Part shown: positions 52,807 through 60,990 of the stretch, in pieces
Position numbering within the stretch: the first letter of the stretch is position 1
Layout: every line of letters begins with the position of its first letter
Assembly: GCA_023489335.1 (NCBI GenBank)
Contig: JAMDCP010000011.1
Location: 199,057 to 263,056, forward strand
Length of the DNA: 64,000 nucleotides
Direction: 5' to 3'
Origin: Deltaproteobacteria bacterium
GTDB lineage: Bacteria; SZUA-79; Acidulodesulfobacterales; Acidulodesulfobacteraceae
Translations under genes and position numbers: made by a program
Notes under the pieces: generated by a model
What the model saw: the letters and a program-made list of their open reading frames with translations, nothing else
Database searches by the model: none
Told to the model about the DNA's origin: nothing

Positions 52807-52844
52807 GCCCGGTTCCGTAAAAAGGACCGGGCTATTTATTTTAT
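52807..52844 (+). terminator. Terminator of htrA
   Basis: GCCCGG-T-TCC (52807-52816) pairs with GGACCGGGC (52824-52832) with one bulged T, followed by TATTTATTTTAT. The stem is GC-rich and the tail moderately T-rich. Confidence 0.65.
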
Positions 52845-52994
52845 AAAAGGTATCCGATTTATTTTTTAAATACCCCGTCCATCTTTGCCTGCATAAAACC
52901 GTTGGTTTTATAAACGCAGGCAAAGATACAGCCTAAAGGCGGACCGCCACCCCTTTTAAAAAAGGGGAATTAAAAAATAAATCGGATACCTTTT
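52845..52994. mobile_element. 150-bp MITE-like element with 25-bp terminal inverted repeats
   Basis: The termini 52845-52869 (starting AAAAGGTATCCGATTT) and 52970-52994 are perfect 25-base inverted repeats. Inside, ATCTTTGCCTGC (52881-52892) pairs perfectly with 52916-52927, and ATAAAACC (52893-52900) with GGTTTTAT (52904-52911), making a 20-bp bulged hairpin with a three-base GTT loop. GCCTAAAGGC and CCCCTTTT/AAAAGGGG follow. No ORF is inside. The hairpin arms nearly equal those inside purC. A TTAT occurs near both ends, but a clean target duplication is not evident. Confidence 0.65.
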
Positions 52995-53021
52995 TCTTAT
53001 CCCGTAAACCCATTTTTGTTG

Positions 53022-53027
53022 TATAAT
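53022..53027 (+). promoter_or_regulatory. -10 box close to the selB start
   Basis: TATAAT at 53022-53027 predicts a transcription start about 53034, only a few bases before the selB ATG at 53038. No good -35 is present at 16-18 bases, and no Shine-Dalgarno precedes the ATG, so the transcript may be leaderless. Confidence 0.4.
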
Positions 53028-53037
53028 ATTACGGCAT

Positions 53038-54987
53038 ATGGAAAATTTTATATTGGGAACGGCGGGTCATATAGACCATGGAAAATCATCGCTGATAAAA
53101 GCCTTAACCGGCGTAGAAACAGATAGATTAGAGGAAGAAAAAAGGCGCGGGATTAGTATTGTGCTCGGTTATGCCAATATAACCCTTCCTTCTGGAATAT
53201 CCGTCGGAATTGTCGATGTTCCGGGGCATGCGAAATTTATCAAAACTATGGTTTCCGGTTCTACGGGAATGGATGGAGTTCTGCTTGTAATTGCCGCAGA
53301 CGACGGCATAATGGCTCAAACCAAGGAGCATCTTCTTATTTTAAAACTGTTGGGCATAGGTTTAGTCATACCTGTTTTAACCAAAATAGACACCGTAAAC
53401 GACGAAATCATTTCGAAAAGGGAAACCCTGATAAAAGATTTCTTGAAATCTTACGGTTACGATAAGGCATCCCAAAATATTATTAAGGTATCGATTAAAT
53501 CAGGCAGGGGCATTTTCGAATTAAAGAATGCGATAGAAAAGGCTATAAATGCCCGGCATGCGAAAGATGCAGCGGTACCCGCATCTACAAAGGTCTTTTT
53601 GCCGATAGACAGGGTTATTTCTTCGAAGGGTTTTGGAACAATTCTGGCAGGAACTTTAAAATACGGCAGTTTTTCGGTTGGAGACGAAATACAGGTAATG
53701 CCGTCCGGTTTAACCGCAAAGATAAAAAATATGGAATCGCACAATAAAAAAGTAACCGGGGCGCATAAATCTATGAGAATATCGCTCAATGTTCCCTCCA
53801 TAAAAAAGGAAAGCGTAAAATACGGGGATATAATATCTTCAAAAGACAGCCTTTTGGCAACCGACTCCGTTTTTACAAAGTTTTATTATGATTTTGACAA
53901 TAAAAAAGAGCTAAAGAGCCATCTAACATTAATATTTATGACCGGAAGCACCAGTATTAGCTCAAAGGTAATTATTCTAAATGAAAATAAAAAAATAAGT
54001 CCAGGAAATTATTCATATGCCATATTCAAATTGCAAAATAAAATATCCACAATGTCTAAGGAAAGATTTGTCGTAAGGGATGCAGGAGCGGGAAGAACGA
54101 TAGGCGGAGGAATTATAATAGACCCTTTTATAGATTATCGTTATGACGAACCCTCGGAAGGCGTTTACAAAGGAATGGCTTCGGATGACCCGCAAGAGGC
54201 TGTTTATAGCTTTATTAGGCTGGCAGGCGGCGCTGACCTGGAAGAGATTTATAAAAAATTAAATTTTAGCTATCCCGACTTTACGGCATTTATAGATAAA
54301 TTAAAAGGGGACGGAAGGATAATAGCGGATGATAAAAGAAAATTTGCGATTTTAAAGGAAGATTTTGATATAAGCAGGCATATATTGGTTAAGACAATTA
54401 AGGAAAATCTCGAAAATGAAAAAAGCGCCCTAAAAAGCGGGATCGGCAAACTGGAGTTATATCATCTGTTCGAGAATAATATTAATAAACATTATAAACA
54501 TTCCGAAGTTCTGTTCGATATTATTTTAGACGATTTGTTGTCGAAAAAAGAGATTTTGAACGATAACGGATATATAACTATTAAGAGTGCGGGCAACGAG
54601 CCTGCCGCATTTAAAATACCTGAGGAATGCCTTGAGGTCATTAAAAACATCGAAAATTTATTAAAGTCAAGCGGCAACAGCGTTCCCACTCTGGACGAAC
54701 TCGAAAAGAAAATTAAAATAAATAAAAAGATGTTGAATTACGCAATTACCGTAATGGCAAAGCAGGGAGAGTTAGTTAAGGTAAAACACGATATTTATTA
54801 TTTAAAAGAACAAATCGATAATATTAAAAAAGGCCTGGATTTATTTTTCCAATCTTCGGAAAGACTCGAGCCGAAGGATATGAAAGAAATCGCAGCGGTT
54901 TCGAGAAAATATGCCATACCTCTGTTAGAATATTTTGACTATGCCGGATATACGGTCAAAACAGGCGATTATAGAATCAAAAAGTAA
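53038..54987 (+). CDS. selB: Selenocysteine-specific elongation factor
   Basis: A 649-residue translation factor that brings Sec-tRNA to UGA codons with SECIS elements. An EF-Tu-like G domain has [42 protein letters not shown] and LTKID; domains 2-3 follow ([22 protein letters not shown], about 185-260). The C-terminal about 280 residues are a run of winged helices ending in [26 protein letters not shown], the SelB RNA-binding end. The protein is normal in length. selA, selD and the tRNA-Sec gene are not in the window, and I see no broken frame here that needs a Sec. The mRNA may be leaderless. Confidence 0.93.
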   Translation: MENFILGTAGHIDHGKSSLIKALTGVETDRLEEEKRRGISIVLGYANITLPSGISVGIVDVPGHAKFIKTMVSGSTGMDGVLLVIAADDGIMAQTKEHLLILKLLGIGLVIPVLTKIDTVNDEIISKRETLIKDFLKSYGYDKASQNIIKVSIKSGRGIFELKNAIEKAINARHAKDAAVPASTKVFLPIDRVISSKGFGTILAGTLKYGSFSVGDEIQVMPSGLTAKIKNMESHNKKVTGAHKSMRISLNVPSIKKESVKYGDIISSKDSLLATDSVFTKFYYDFDNKKELKSHLTLIFMTGSTSISSKVIILNENKKISPGNYSYAIFKLQNKISTMSKERFVVRDAGAGRTIGGGIIIDPFIDYRYDEPSEGVYKGMASDDPQEAVYSFIRLAGGADLEEIYKKLNFSYPDFTAFIDKLKGDGRIIADDKRKFAILKEDFDISRHILVKTIKENLENEKSALKSGIGKLELYHLFENNINKHYKHSEVLFDIILDDLLSKKEILNDNGYITIKSAGNEPAAFKIPEECLEVIKNIENLLKSSGNSVPTLDELEKKIKINKKMLNYAITVMAKQGELVKVKHDIYYLKEQIDNIKKGLDLFFQSSERLEPKDMKEIAAVSRKYAIPLLEYFDYAGYTVKTGDYRIKK

Positions 54988-54995
54988 TTTTATCA

Positions 54996-55024
54996 TTTTA
55001 TTTTTTTAATTAATTTGATATAAT
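54996..55024 (+). promoter_or_regulatory. Extended -10 promoter of the ubiD-like operon
   Basis: TATAAT at 55019-55024 with TGA directly before it (extended -10) and a weak TTTTAT (54996-55001) 17 bases upstream. It lies 55 bases before the ubiD-like ATG. Confidence 0.5.
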
Positions 55025-55078
55025 ATAAGCATTACGGATAACAAGCAGTAATAAATAATAAATACCATAAAATTCATA

Positions 55079-56527
55079 ATGCCCTATAAAGACCTGCATG
55101 AGTTTGTCAAATTTTTAGAAGAAAACAAAGATTTACACAGGGTTAGCGCCCCTGTCGATAGGTTTTTAGAAATAGCCGAAATAGCGGATAGGATGGTAAA
55201 GCAAGAGGGACCGGCGCTTTTATTCGAAAATGTCAAAGGTTATAATTTTCCGGTTTTAATAAATATGTTCGGCTCAAATAAACGGATTTTACAGGCCTTT
55301 GAGGTTGAAAGCCTTGACGATGTCGCAAAAAGGGTATCGGAGATAATAGACCCGGAGATACCGACAAATTTTTTCGAGAAAATAAAATCCCTCTCAAAAC
55401 TTAAAAAACTTGCCGATTACATGCCAAAGATTGTCAAAACAGGGAAATGTAAGGATGTTATTATTGACAAACCGCCCCTGCTTGATATTTTACCGGTTTT
55501 AAAGACATGGCCCGATGACGGCGGACCGTTTATAACCCTGCCGCTTGTTTTTACAAAAGATCCCGAAAAAGGCTCCACTAATGTAGGAATGTACAGGATG
55601 CAGGTTTACGACGATACATCGTGCGGTATGCACTGGCATATACATAAAGACGGGGCAAGGCATTTTAGAAAATATAAAGAATTAGGCAAAAAAATACCCG
55701 TATCCGTTGTTATAGGTTCAGACCCGGCGGTGATTTATTCCGCCACCGCGCCGCTTCCTCCAGATATAGAAGAGATGATGTTTGCAGGGTTCTTAAGAGA
55801 GGATGCCGTAGAGCTTGTAAAATGCGAAACAAACGATTTGCTTGTTCCGGCAAATGCGGAGTTTGTGCTGGAAGGCTATATAGATCCGGCTGAAGATTTC
55901 AGGCTCGAAGGCCCTTTCGGCGACCATACGGGGTATTATTCGCTTGAAGATTTTTATCCGGTATTTCATGTAACCCTCATAACGCACAGAAAAGATGCGA
56001 TATATCCGGCTACCATCGTCGGTAAGCCGCCCATGGAAGACTGCTATATAGGAAAGGCTACGGAAAGGTTTTTTCTGCCTGCCATAAAAAAGATATTCCC
56101 TGAAATTGTGGATATGAATTTACCCTTTGAAGGAATATTTCATGATCTAATTTTTATAAGCATTAAAAAAAGCTATCCCGGGCATGCAAAAAAGATTATG
56201 CACGGAATATGGGGCCTTGGACTTATGATGTTTACAAAAATAATCGTCATACTCGACGAAGATGTCAATGTTCAGGATAAAAGCGAGGTTATCTGGAGAA
56301 TATGCAATAACATAGACCCAAAACGAGATACAACATTTGTGGATGGGCCTATCGATGTATTAGAGCATGCGTCCGATATTCCGAACTATGGTTCCAAAAT
56401 GGGAATCGACGCCACAAAAAAATGGGCATCGGAGGGCTATAAAAGGAGATGGCCGAACGACATCGTTATGTCTGCCGAAATAAAAAAATTGGTTAACGAT
56501 AGATGGAAGGAATATGGTTTAAGTTAA
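55079..56527 (+). CDS. UbiD-family decarboxylase, probable menaquinone pathway MqnL type
   Basis: A 482-residue UbiD-like prFMN-dependent decarboxylase. Blocks are PALLFENVKGYNFPVLINMFGS, TNVGMYRMQVYDDTSCGMHWHIHKDGARHF, VVIGSDPAVIYSATAPLPPDIEEMMFAGFLR, and RLEGPFGDHTGYYSLEDFYPVF with the catalytic E-x-x-F-G-D/E-H arrangement (Glu before the proposed active loop). It probably decarboxylates 1,4-dihydroxy-6-naphthoate derivatives after prenylation in the futalosine route, because ubiA-like, ubiX-like and mqnE genes follow in the same operon. Substrate assignment is inference from context. Confidence 0.88.
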   Translation: MPYKDLHEFVKFLEENKDLHRVSAPVDRFLEIAEIADRMVKQEGPALLFENVKGYNFPVLINMFGSNKRILQAFEVESLDDVAKRVSEIIDPEIPTNFFEKIKSLSKLKKLADYMPKIVKTGKCKDVIIDKPPLLDILPVLKTWPDDGGPFITLPLVFTKDPEKGSTNVGMYRMQVYDDTSCGMHWHIHKDGARHFRKYKELGKKIPVSVVIGSDPAVIYSATAPLPPDIEEMMFAGFLREDAVELVKCETNDLLVPANAEFVLEGYIDPAEDFRLEGPFGDHTGYYSLEDFYPVFHVTLITHRKDAIYPATIVGKPPMEDCYIGKATERFFLPAIKKIFPEIVDMNLPFEGIFHDLIFISIKKSYPGHAKKIMHGIWGLGLMMFTKIIVILDEDVNVQDKSEVIWRICNNIDPKRDTTFVDGPIDVLEHASDIPNYGSKMGIDATKKWASEGYKRRWPNDIVMSAEIKKLVNDRWKEYGLS

Positions 56528-56528
56528 A

Positions 56529-57428
56529 ATGCTTAAAAAAATAAAAAATACATTAGAGTTAGTCAAATTTTCCCATACGATATTCGTTTTGCCGTTTGCC
56601 CTTAGCGCTTTTTTGCTTGCCTTTTACGATAAGTATCCCGCGGATTTCGGCGCCCCTTTTTTTTATTATAAAATAATATGGATTATTATTGCCATGGCAG
56701 CGGGGAGAAGCGGGGCAATGGCTTTTAACAGGGTAATCGACAGAAAAATAGACGCAAAAAATAAAAGGACTATGGGCAGGACGCTTCCCAAGGGCGACCT
56801 TACCGCTCTATATAGCATTGTTTTTGGCGTCATTTCATACTCGGTTCTCGTTATCGCCGCATATGAGTTAAATTTTATATGTTTTGTGTTATCCCCGTTT
56901 GTGATTGCCTTTATTACATTTTATTCATACACAAAAAGGTTTACCTTTTTTTCCCATCTGGTCCTGGGAATAAGCATGGCCTTAGGACCGGTCGGGACAT
57001 GGCTTGCGGTAACGGGAAACCTTGATTATAAAATTTTAATTCTGGGTCTTGCGGTAGTTTTTTGGGGAACGGGGTTTGACATTTTATATGCCGTAATGGA
57101 TTATGATTTTGATGTCGCAAACGGATTATTTTCTATTCCCGCAAAATTTGGAATAAAAAACGGGGTAATTATCTCAAGGATATTTCATTTATTAGCCTTG
57201 GGCTGCTTAATATCCTTATATTTCATCTTTAATCTTAACTTTTTATATATTATAGGGATAATTTTAGTAGCCGGGTTTTTTGCTTATGAACATTATCTCG
57301 TCTATAAAAGTTTAGACAATATAGATATGGCATTTTTTACCATGAACGGTTATATTTCTGTGACATTTTTTGTTTTTATTTTTATAAGCGTGATGTACGG
57401 CAATTTTTACTCAGGTCATAATTTGTAA
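56529..57428 (+). CDS. UbiA-family prenyltransferase, probable MqnP
   Basis: A 299-residue membrane prenyltransferase with about eight to nine helices. The first Asp-rich motif is FNRVIDRKIDAKNKRT (N-x-x-x-D-x-x-x-D), and the second is DILYAVMDYDFDVANGLFS, both needed to bind prenyl diphosphate with Mg. FSHTIFVLPFALSAFLLAF is the conserved N-terminal helix. In this context it would prenylate the naphthoate precursor of menaquinone. It starts one base after the ubiD-like stop. Confidence 0.9.
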   Translation: MLKKIKNTLELVKFSHTIFVLPFALSAFLLAFYDKYPADFGAPFFYYKIIWIIIAMAAGRSGAMAFNRVIDRKIDAKNKRTMGRTLPKGDLTALYSIVFGVISYSVLVIAAYELNFICFVLSPFVIAFITFYSYTKRFTFFSHLVLGISMALGPVGTWLAVTGNLDYKILILGLAVVFWGTGFDILYAVMDYDFDVANGLFSIPAKFGIKNGVIISRIFHLLALGCLISLYFIFNLNFLYIIGIILVAGFFAYEHYLVYKSLDNIDMAFFTMNGYISVTFFVFIFISVMYGNFYSGHNL

Positions 57429-57457
57429 TTATTAGAATATGAAAAGTTAAAAGGAAA

Positions 57458-58120
57458 ATGAAAGAAAATTTAGAGTCCGAAACCGAAAGGCCGTCCTATG
57501 TTGTCGCTATAACCGGCGCATCCGGAGCGATATTTGGATTCAGCCTTCTTAAGGCCTTAGTTGACCATTCCTATTTTGTCTATCTTATAATTTCCAAACC
57601 GGGTTTTAAAGTAATTAAAGACGAATTAGGAATGTTTGCGAATCTCGATACGGACGGAAATTTAATAAGCCTTACAGGTAAAATCAAAGATGAAATCATG
57701 AGTAAATTTGAGCTTCATGATGACGGGTTTGCTTTTTTGGATGACATGTTTCTGGAGGCAAAGATTGCGAGCGGGTCGGCAAAGCAGGTTAAAGGTATGG
57801 CGGTTATTCCCTGTTCCATGGGAAGCCTCTCGAGAATTGCCTGCGGAAATTCGGGAAATTTAATCGAGCGCGCAAGCGATGTTATGCTTAAAGAAAGAAA
57901 GAAACTTATTGTTTGTCCGAGAGAAACCCCGTTTAACGATATTCACCTTAAAAATATGCTCTCATTAAATAATTCGGGGGCCGTCATACTTCCCCCAATT
58001 CCAGCTTTTTATAATAAACCGCAAAGCGTAGGCGATATGATTAGTTTTATAACCGGTAAAATATTGGATAGTTTGGGGATAGATAATGATATGTATGTGA
58101 GATGGAAGGGTTATGATTAA
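57458..58120 (+). CDS. ubiX: UbiX-family flavin prenyltransferase
   Basis: A 220-residue enzyme that makes prenylated FMN for UbiD. Blocks are VVAITGASGAIFGFSLLKAL (FMN-binding), IASGSAKQVKGMAVIPCSMGSLSRIACGNSGNLIERASDVMLKER and KLIVCPRETPFNDIHLKNMLSL, all in the expected order. It lies in the same operon as the UbiD-like gene it serves. The end overlaps mqnE by eight bases. The N-terminal about 13 residues are a short extra tail. Confidence 0.93.
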   Translation: MKENLESETERPSYVVAITGASGAIFGFSLLKALVDHSYFVYLIISKPGFKVIKDELGMFANLDTDGNLISLTGKIKDEIMSKFELHDDGFAFLDDMFLEAKIASGSAKQVKGMAVIPCSMGSLSRIACGNSGNLIERASDVMLKERKKLIVCPRETPFNDIHLKNMLSLNNSGAVILPPIPAFYNKPQSVGDMISFITGKILDSLGIDNDMYVRWKGYD

Positions 58121-59222
58121 TCAAAATATGAATAAGGCAATAGAAAATAAAAATTTTGATTTAATAAGAGAAAAAGTTTATAATAATAAAAGGCTTCAGG
58201 TAGAAGATGCTTTATTTCTATTTAAATATAACGATTTGATTTCCATAGGGGAACTGGCAAATTTTAAAAACTCTCAGGTCAATGGGAACAGAGTATATTA
58301 TATCGTCAATATTCATGTAAATTACACCAATATATGCGTGAATCAGTGTGCCTTTTGCGCATTTTACAGAAAGGGAAAAGAAATAGATGCATATACTATG
58401 AACACCCGCGAAATAATTGAGTATATTAAAACCAATTATAAAGCCAATAACTTTAGGGAAGTTCACATCGTCGGCGGCCTCCACCCCTCGCTTCCTTACA
58501 GTTTTTATATTGATATGATTTGCGGCATTAAAAAAGAATTCCCCAATCTTCTTATTCAGGCTTTTACCGCTGTAGAAATAGATTATTTATCTAAAATTTC
58601 GGGATTGTCGGTTGGCGAAGTGCTACTGGATTTAAAAAATAGCGGTTTAGACAGCCTTCCCGGGGGCGGGGCGGAAATATTCAATCCCGTCATAAGGAGA
58701 AGGTTATGTCCGCAAAAAATCAGCGGAGAAAGATGGATTCAAATACATAAAATAGCGCATGAACTCGGCATACCCTCCAATGCCTCGATGCTGTATGGAG
58801 TGAAAGAAAGCTATGAAGACAGGGTAAGCCATTTAGAGGCAATAAGAAACGCCCAGGATGAACTTGCAGGTTTTAAATCTTTTATTCCGTTTGCCTTCCA
58901 ACCTAAAAACACGGCAGTTAAAAATTCTAATTTAACCTCAGGATACGATGATTTAAAGGTGATAGCTATATCCAGGCTTTTTCTGGATAATTTTAAACAT
59001 ATTAAAACCTTCTTTGTCAATTTAGGTATCAATCTTGCCCAGGTGTCCCTCTCTTTTGGAGCCGATGATTTTGACGGGACATTAGTGGAAGAAAAAATAT
59101 CTCATAACGCAGGTTCTACAAATCCGGCTGGGCTTAGCGTTAAAAAGGTAAAGAAGATTATTGAAGAGACTGGTAATATCCCAACCGAAAGGGATACTCT
59201 ATATAATGCAGTGTTTAGCTAA
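58113..59222 (+). CDS. mqnE: Aminodeoxyfutalosine synthase
   Basis: A 369-residue radical SAM enzyme of the futalosine menaquinone pathway, acting on 3-(1-carboxyvinyloxy)benzoate and SAM. The cluster motif is CVNQCAFCAFYRKG (C-x3-C-x2-C), preceded by NIHVNYTNI. EVHIVGGLHPSLPYSFYIDMI, IQAFTAVEIDYLSKISGLSV, LDSLPGGGAEIFNPVIRRRLCP and SNASMLYGV are MqnE-type rather than MqnC-type. Starts overlap ubiX by eight bases. mqnA, mqnB, mqnC and mqnD are not in the window. The presence of futalosine genes fits an anaerobic menaquinone-using bacterium. Confidence 0.92.
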   Translation: MINQNMNKAIENKNFDLIREKVYNNKRLQVEDALFLFKYNDLISIGELANFKNSQVNGNRVYYIVNIHVNYTNICVNQCAFCAFYRKGKEIDAYTMNTREIIEYIKTNYKANNFREVHIVGGLHPSLPYSFYIDMICGIKKEFPNLLIQAFTAVEIDYLSKISGLSVGEVLLDLKNSGLDSLPGGGAEIFNPVIRRRLCPQKISGERWIQIHKIAHELGIPSNASMLYGVKESYEDRVSHLEAIRNAQDELAGFKSFIPFAFQPKNTAVKNSNLTSGYDDLKVIAISRLFLDNFKHIKTFFVNLGINLAQVSLSFGADDFDGTLVEEKISHNAGSTNPAGLSVKKVKKIIEETGNIPTERDTLYNAVFS

Positions 59223-59269
59223 AACATCTATTAAATTTAAAAAATCTAAAAGTTTTAGGAGGTTAAATT

Positions 59270-59782
59270 ATGCTTAACTTAAACGCAACGGAATTTAGCG
59301 TCAGATCATTTGTTTTTTATCCCAGCTACGGGGTTGGTATTATTGAATGTATTTCCGTGCAAAAAATCGGCTCGGCGGACATTTCTTTTTACAATGTTAA
59401 GATTTTAGAAAACAATGCTAAAATTATGGTTCCCGTGAAAAATGCGCATGAGGTTGGACTTCGCAGCTTGATTAAGGAGAATGAAATACAAAAGGTTTTT
59501 GATGTACTGGAAGCCAGAAGCATTAAAAATCCTTTTGCAAGAAAAGAATCCTGGAATAAGCGGTTTAACGGCTATAATGTAAAACTGTGTTCGTCATGCC
59601 TTTTTGAGGTTGCCGAGGTTTTAAGAGACCTTTATATATTAAAGGCGGAAAAGGAACTATCTTTTGCGGAAAAAAAGATGTTCGAAAAGGCAAAACATTT
59701 AATAATAAAAGAATTATCCACCGTTATGCACAGGCCGGAGACATTCGTAGAAGACAAAATAAAAAGGATATTCGTTCAGTGA
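59270..59782 (+). CDS. carD: CarD-family transcriptional regulator
   Basis: A 170-residue CarD/CdnL-like RNA polymerase binding protein. The N-terminal RNAP-interaction domain opens FSVRSFVFYPSYGVGIIECIS and includes FYNVKILENNAKIMVPVKNAHEVGLR (about 8-70); the C-terminal helical domain follows (LRDLYILKAEKELSFAEKKMFEKAKHL). CarD proteins stabilise open promoter complexes, above all at rRNA and stress promoters. GGAGG lies eight bases before the ATG. The PIN/TRAM gene follows, an association common in Desulfobacterota-like genomes. Confidence 0.92.
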   Translation: MLNLNATEFSVRSFVFYPSYGVGIIECISVQKIGSADISFYNVKILENNAKIMVPVKNAHEVGLRSLIKENEIQKVFDVLEARSIKNPFARKESWNKRFNGYNVKLCSSCLFEVAEVLRDLYILKAEKELSFAEKKMFEKAKHLIIKELSTVMHRPETFVEDKIKRIFVQ

Positions 59783-59893
59783 TAAATGATAAAAAATAAA
59801 AACCCGAAATCCTGGGTAGTAAGCAATCAGCCTTATATATAAAATAAATTAAAACGAATTTTAAAAAATGATTTAATTCAATGGTGAATTTTA

Positions 59894-60958
59894 ATGAAAA
59901 TTTTTAATAAAGAGCCGATTCTTTTTGTAAGAGTATCTCTTGTTTTGATTTCGGCAATTTTAGGTTATTTAATCGGTAAGGAGTACTGGCACAACGACCT
60001 TCTATCCTATGTCGGGCTTTTATTTGGTTTTACGATAGGTTTTATTGTCGTAACCGTTGAAAAAAGCATGGAATCCATATCCACCAAAAAGATATTAGCG
60101 GGTGGAATAGGGCTTTTTATAGCTCTTTTTATAATTAATTATATAACATATCAACTGTTTAAAGGATTTTTTACCGGTAATCTTTTAGGCTATATAACCT
60201 ATGCTTTTGTCAATTTTGTCGCCGGTTATCTCGGTCTTATCATCGGGTTAAGGGTAAGCAACGAGGTGAATATCGGGGGGTTTGCCAATAAGGCCCGCCA
60301 TTTGAATCCAAAAGATATAGAGGGCAAGCAGGTTCAATCCGAGCCTTGCCGCAATTATAAAGTAATCGATACAAGTTCGCTGATTGACGGCCGCATACTC
60401 GATGTCGCGAAAACAGGCTTTATCGACGGAACTCTTGTAATACCGACATTTGTTCTTCATGAACTTCAACATATTGCCGATTCACAGGACCCTCTTAAAA
60501 GGGTGAAGGGAAGAAGGGGTCTCGATATATTAAAAGAACTGAGGGAAGATAAAAATATAAATATCGAATTTACCGACATCGATTACCCTAATATTAAAGA
60601 GGTTGATGCAAAACTAATTGCATTTGCAAAAGAAAAAAACGGAAAAATTATCACAACCGACTTTAATTTAAACAAGGTGGCGCAGGTCAGAAATATTAAT
60701 GTCTTAAACATTAACGACCTTGTTAAAGCCCTTCGGCCAATTTTGCTTCCCGGCGAGGCAATAACTGTTTTAATTGCCAAAGAGGGAAGGGAAAAGAACC
60801 AGGGTATTGCCTATATGGATGACGGAACCATGGTGGTGGTCGAAGATGCAATGAAACTCGTCGGTTCGGAACTCGATGTTATGGTTACAAGCGTTCTTCA
60901 AACATCGAGCGGCAGAATGATATTTGCAAAAATAAATTACGATAAAGAGCAGGTTTAG
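59894..60958 (+). CDS. PIN/TRAM-domain membrane protein
   Basis: A 354-residue protein of the YacL/PIN-TRAM group. Four hydrophobic helices (about 10-120) are followed by a PIN domain (about 155-270; VIDTSSLIDGRILDVAKTGF, FVLHELQHIADSQDPLKRVKGRRGLDIL, TTDFNLNKVAQV) and a C-terminal TRAM domain (about 285-345; ALRPILLPGEAITVLIAKEGREKNQGIAYMDDGTMVVVEDA). The Asp residues needed for PIN nuclease activity are present. The role is unknown; RNA binding or cleavage at the membrane is likely. It is convergent with gltX, 32 bases away. Confidence 0.9.
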   Translation: MKIFNKEPILFVRVSLVLISAILGYLIGKEYWHNDLLSYVGLLFGFTIGFIVVTVEKSMESISTKKILAGGIGLFIALFIINYITYQLFKGFFTGNLLGYITYAFVNFVAGYLGLIIGLRVSNEVNIGGFANKARHLNPKDIEGKQVQSEPCRNYKVIDTSSLIDGRILDVAKTGFIDGTLVIPTFVLHELQHIADSQDPLKRVKGRRGLDILKELREDKNINIEFTDIDYPNIKEVDAKLIAFAKEKNGKIITTDFNLNKVAQVRNINVLNINDLVKALRPILLPGEAITVLIAKEGREKNQGIAYMDDGTMVVVEDAMKLVGSELDVMVTSVLQTSSGRMIFAKINYDKEQV

Positions 60959-60990
60959 TCAGGCTTTAGACGGCGGGTTATGGACGGGCG

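Noticed and set aside
52705-53037. tRNA-Sec near selB
   Set aside because: The hairpins here do not form a cloverleaf with a UCA anticodon; they are a terminator and a MITE-like element.
59795-59825. ACCC/GGGT hairpin after carD
   Set aside because: It is a four-base stem without a T-run.
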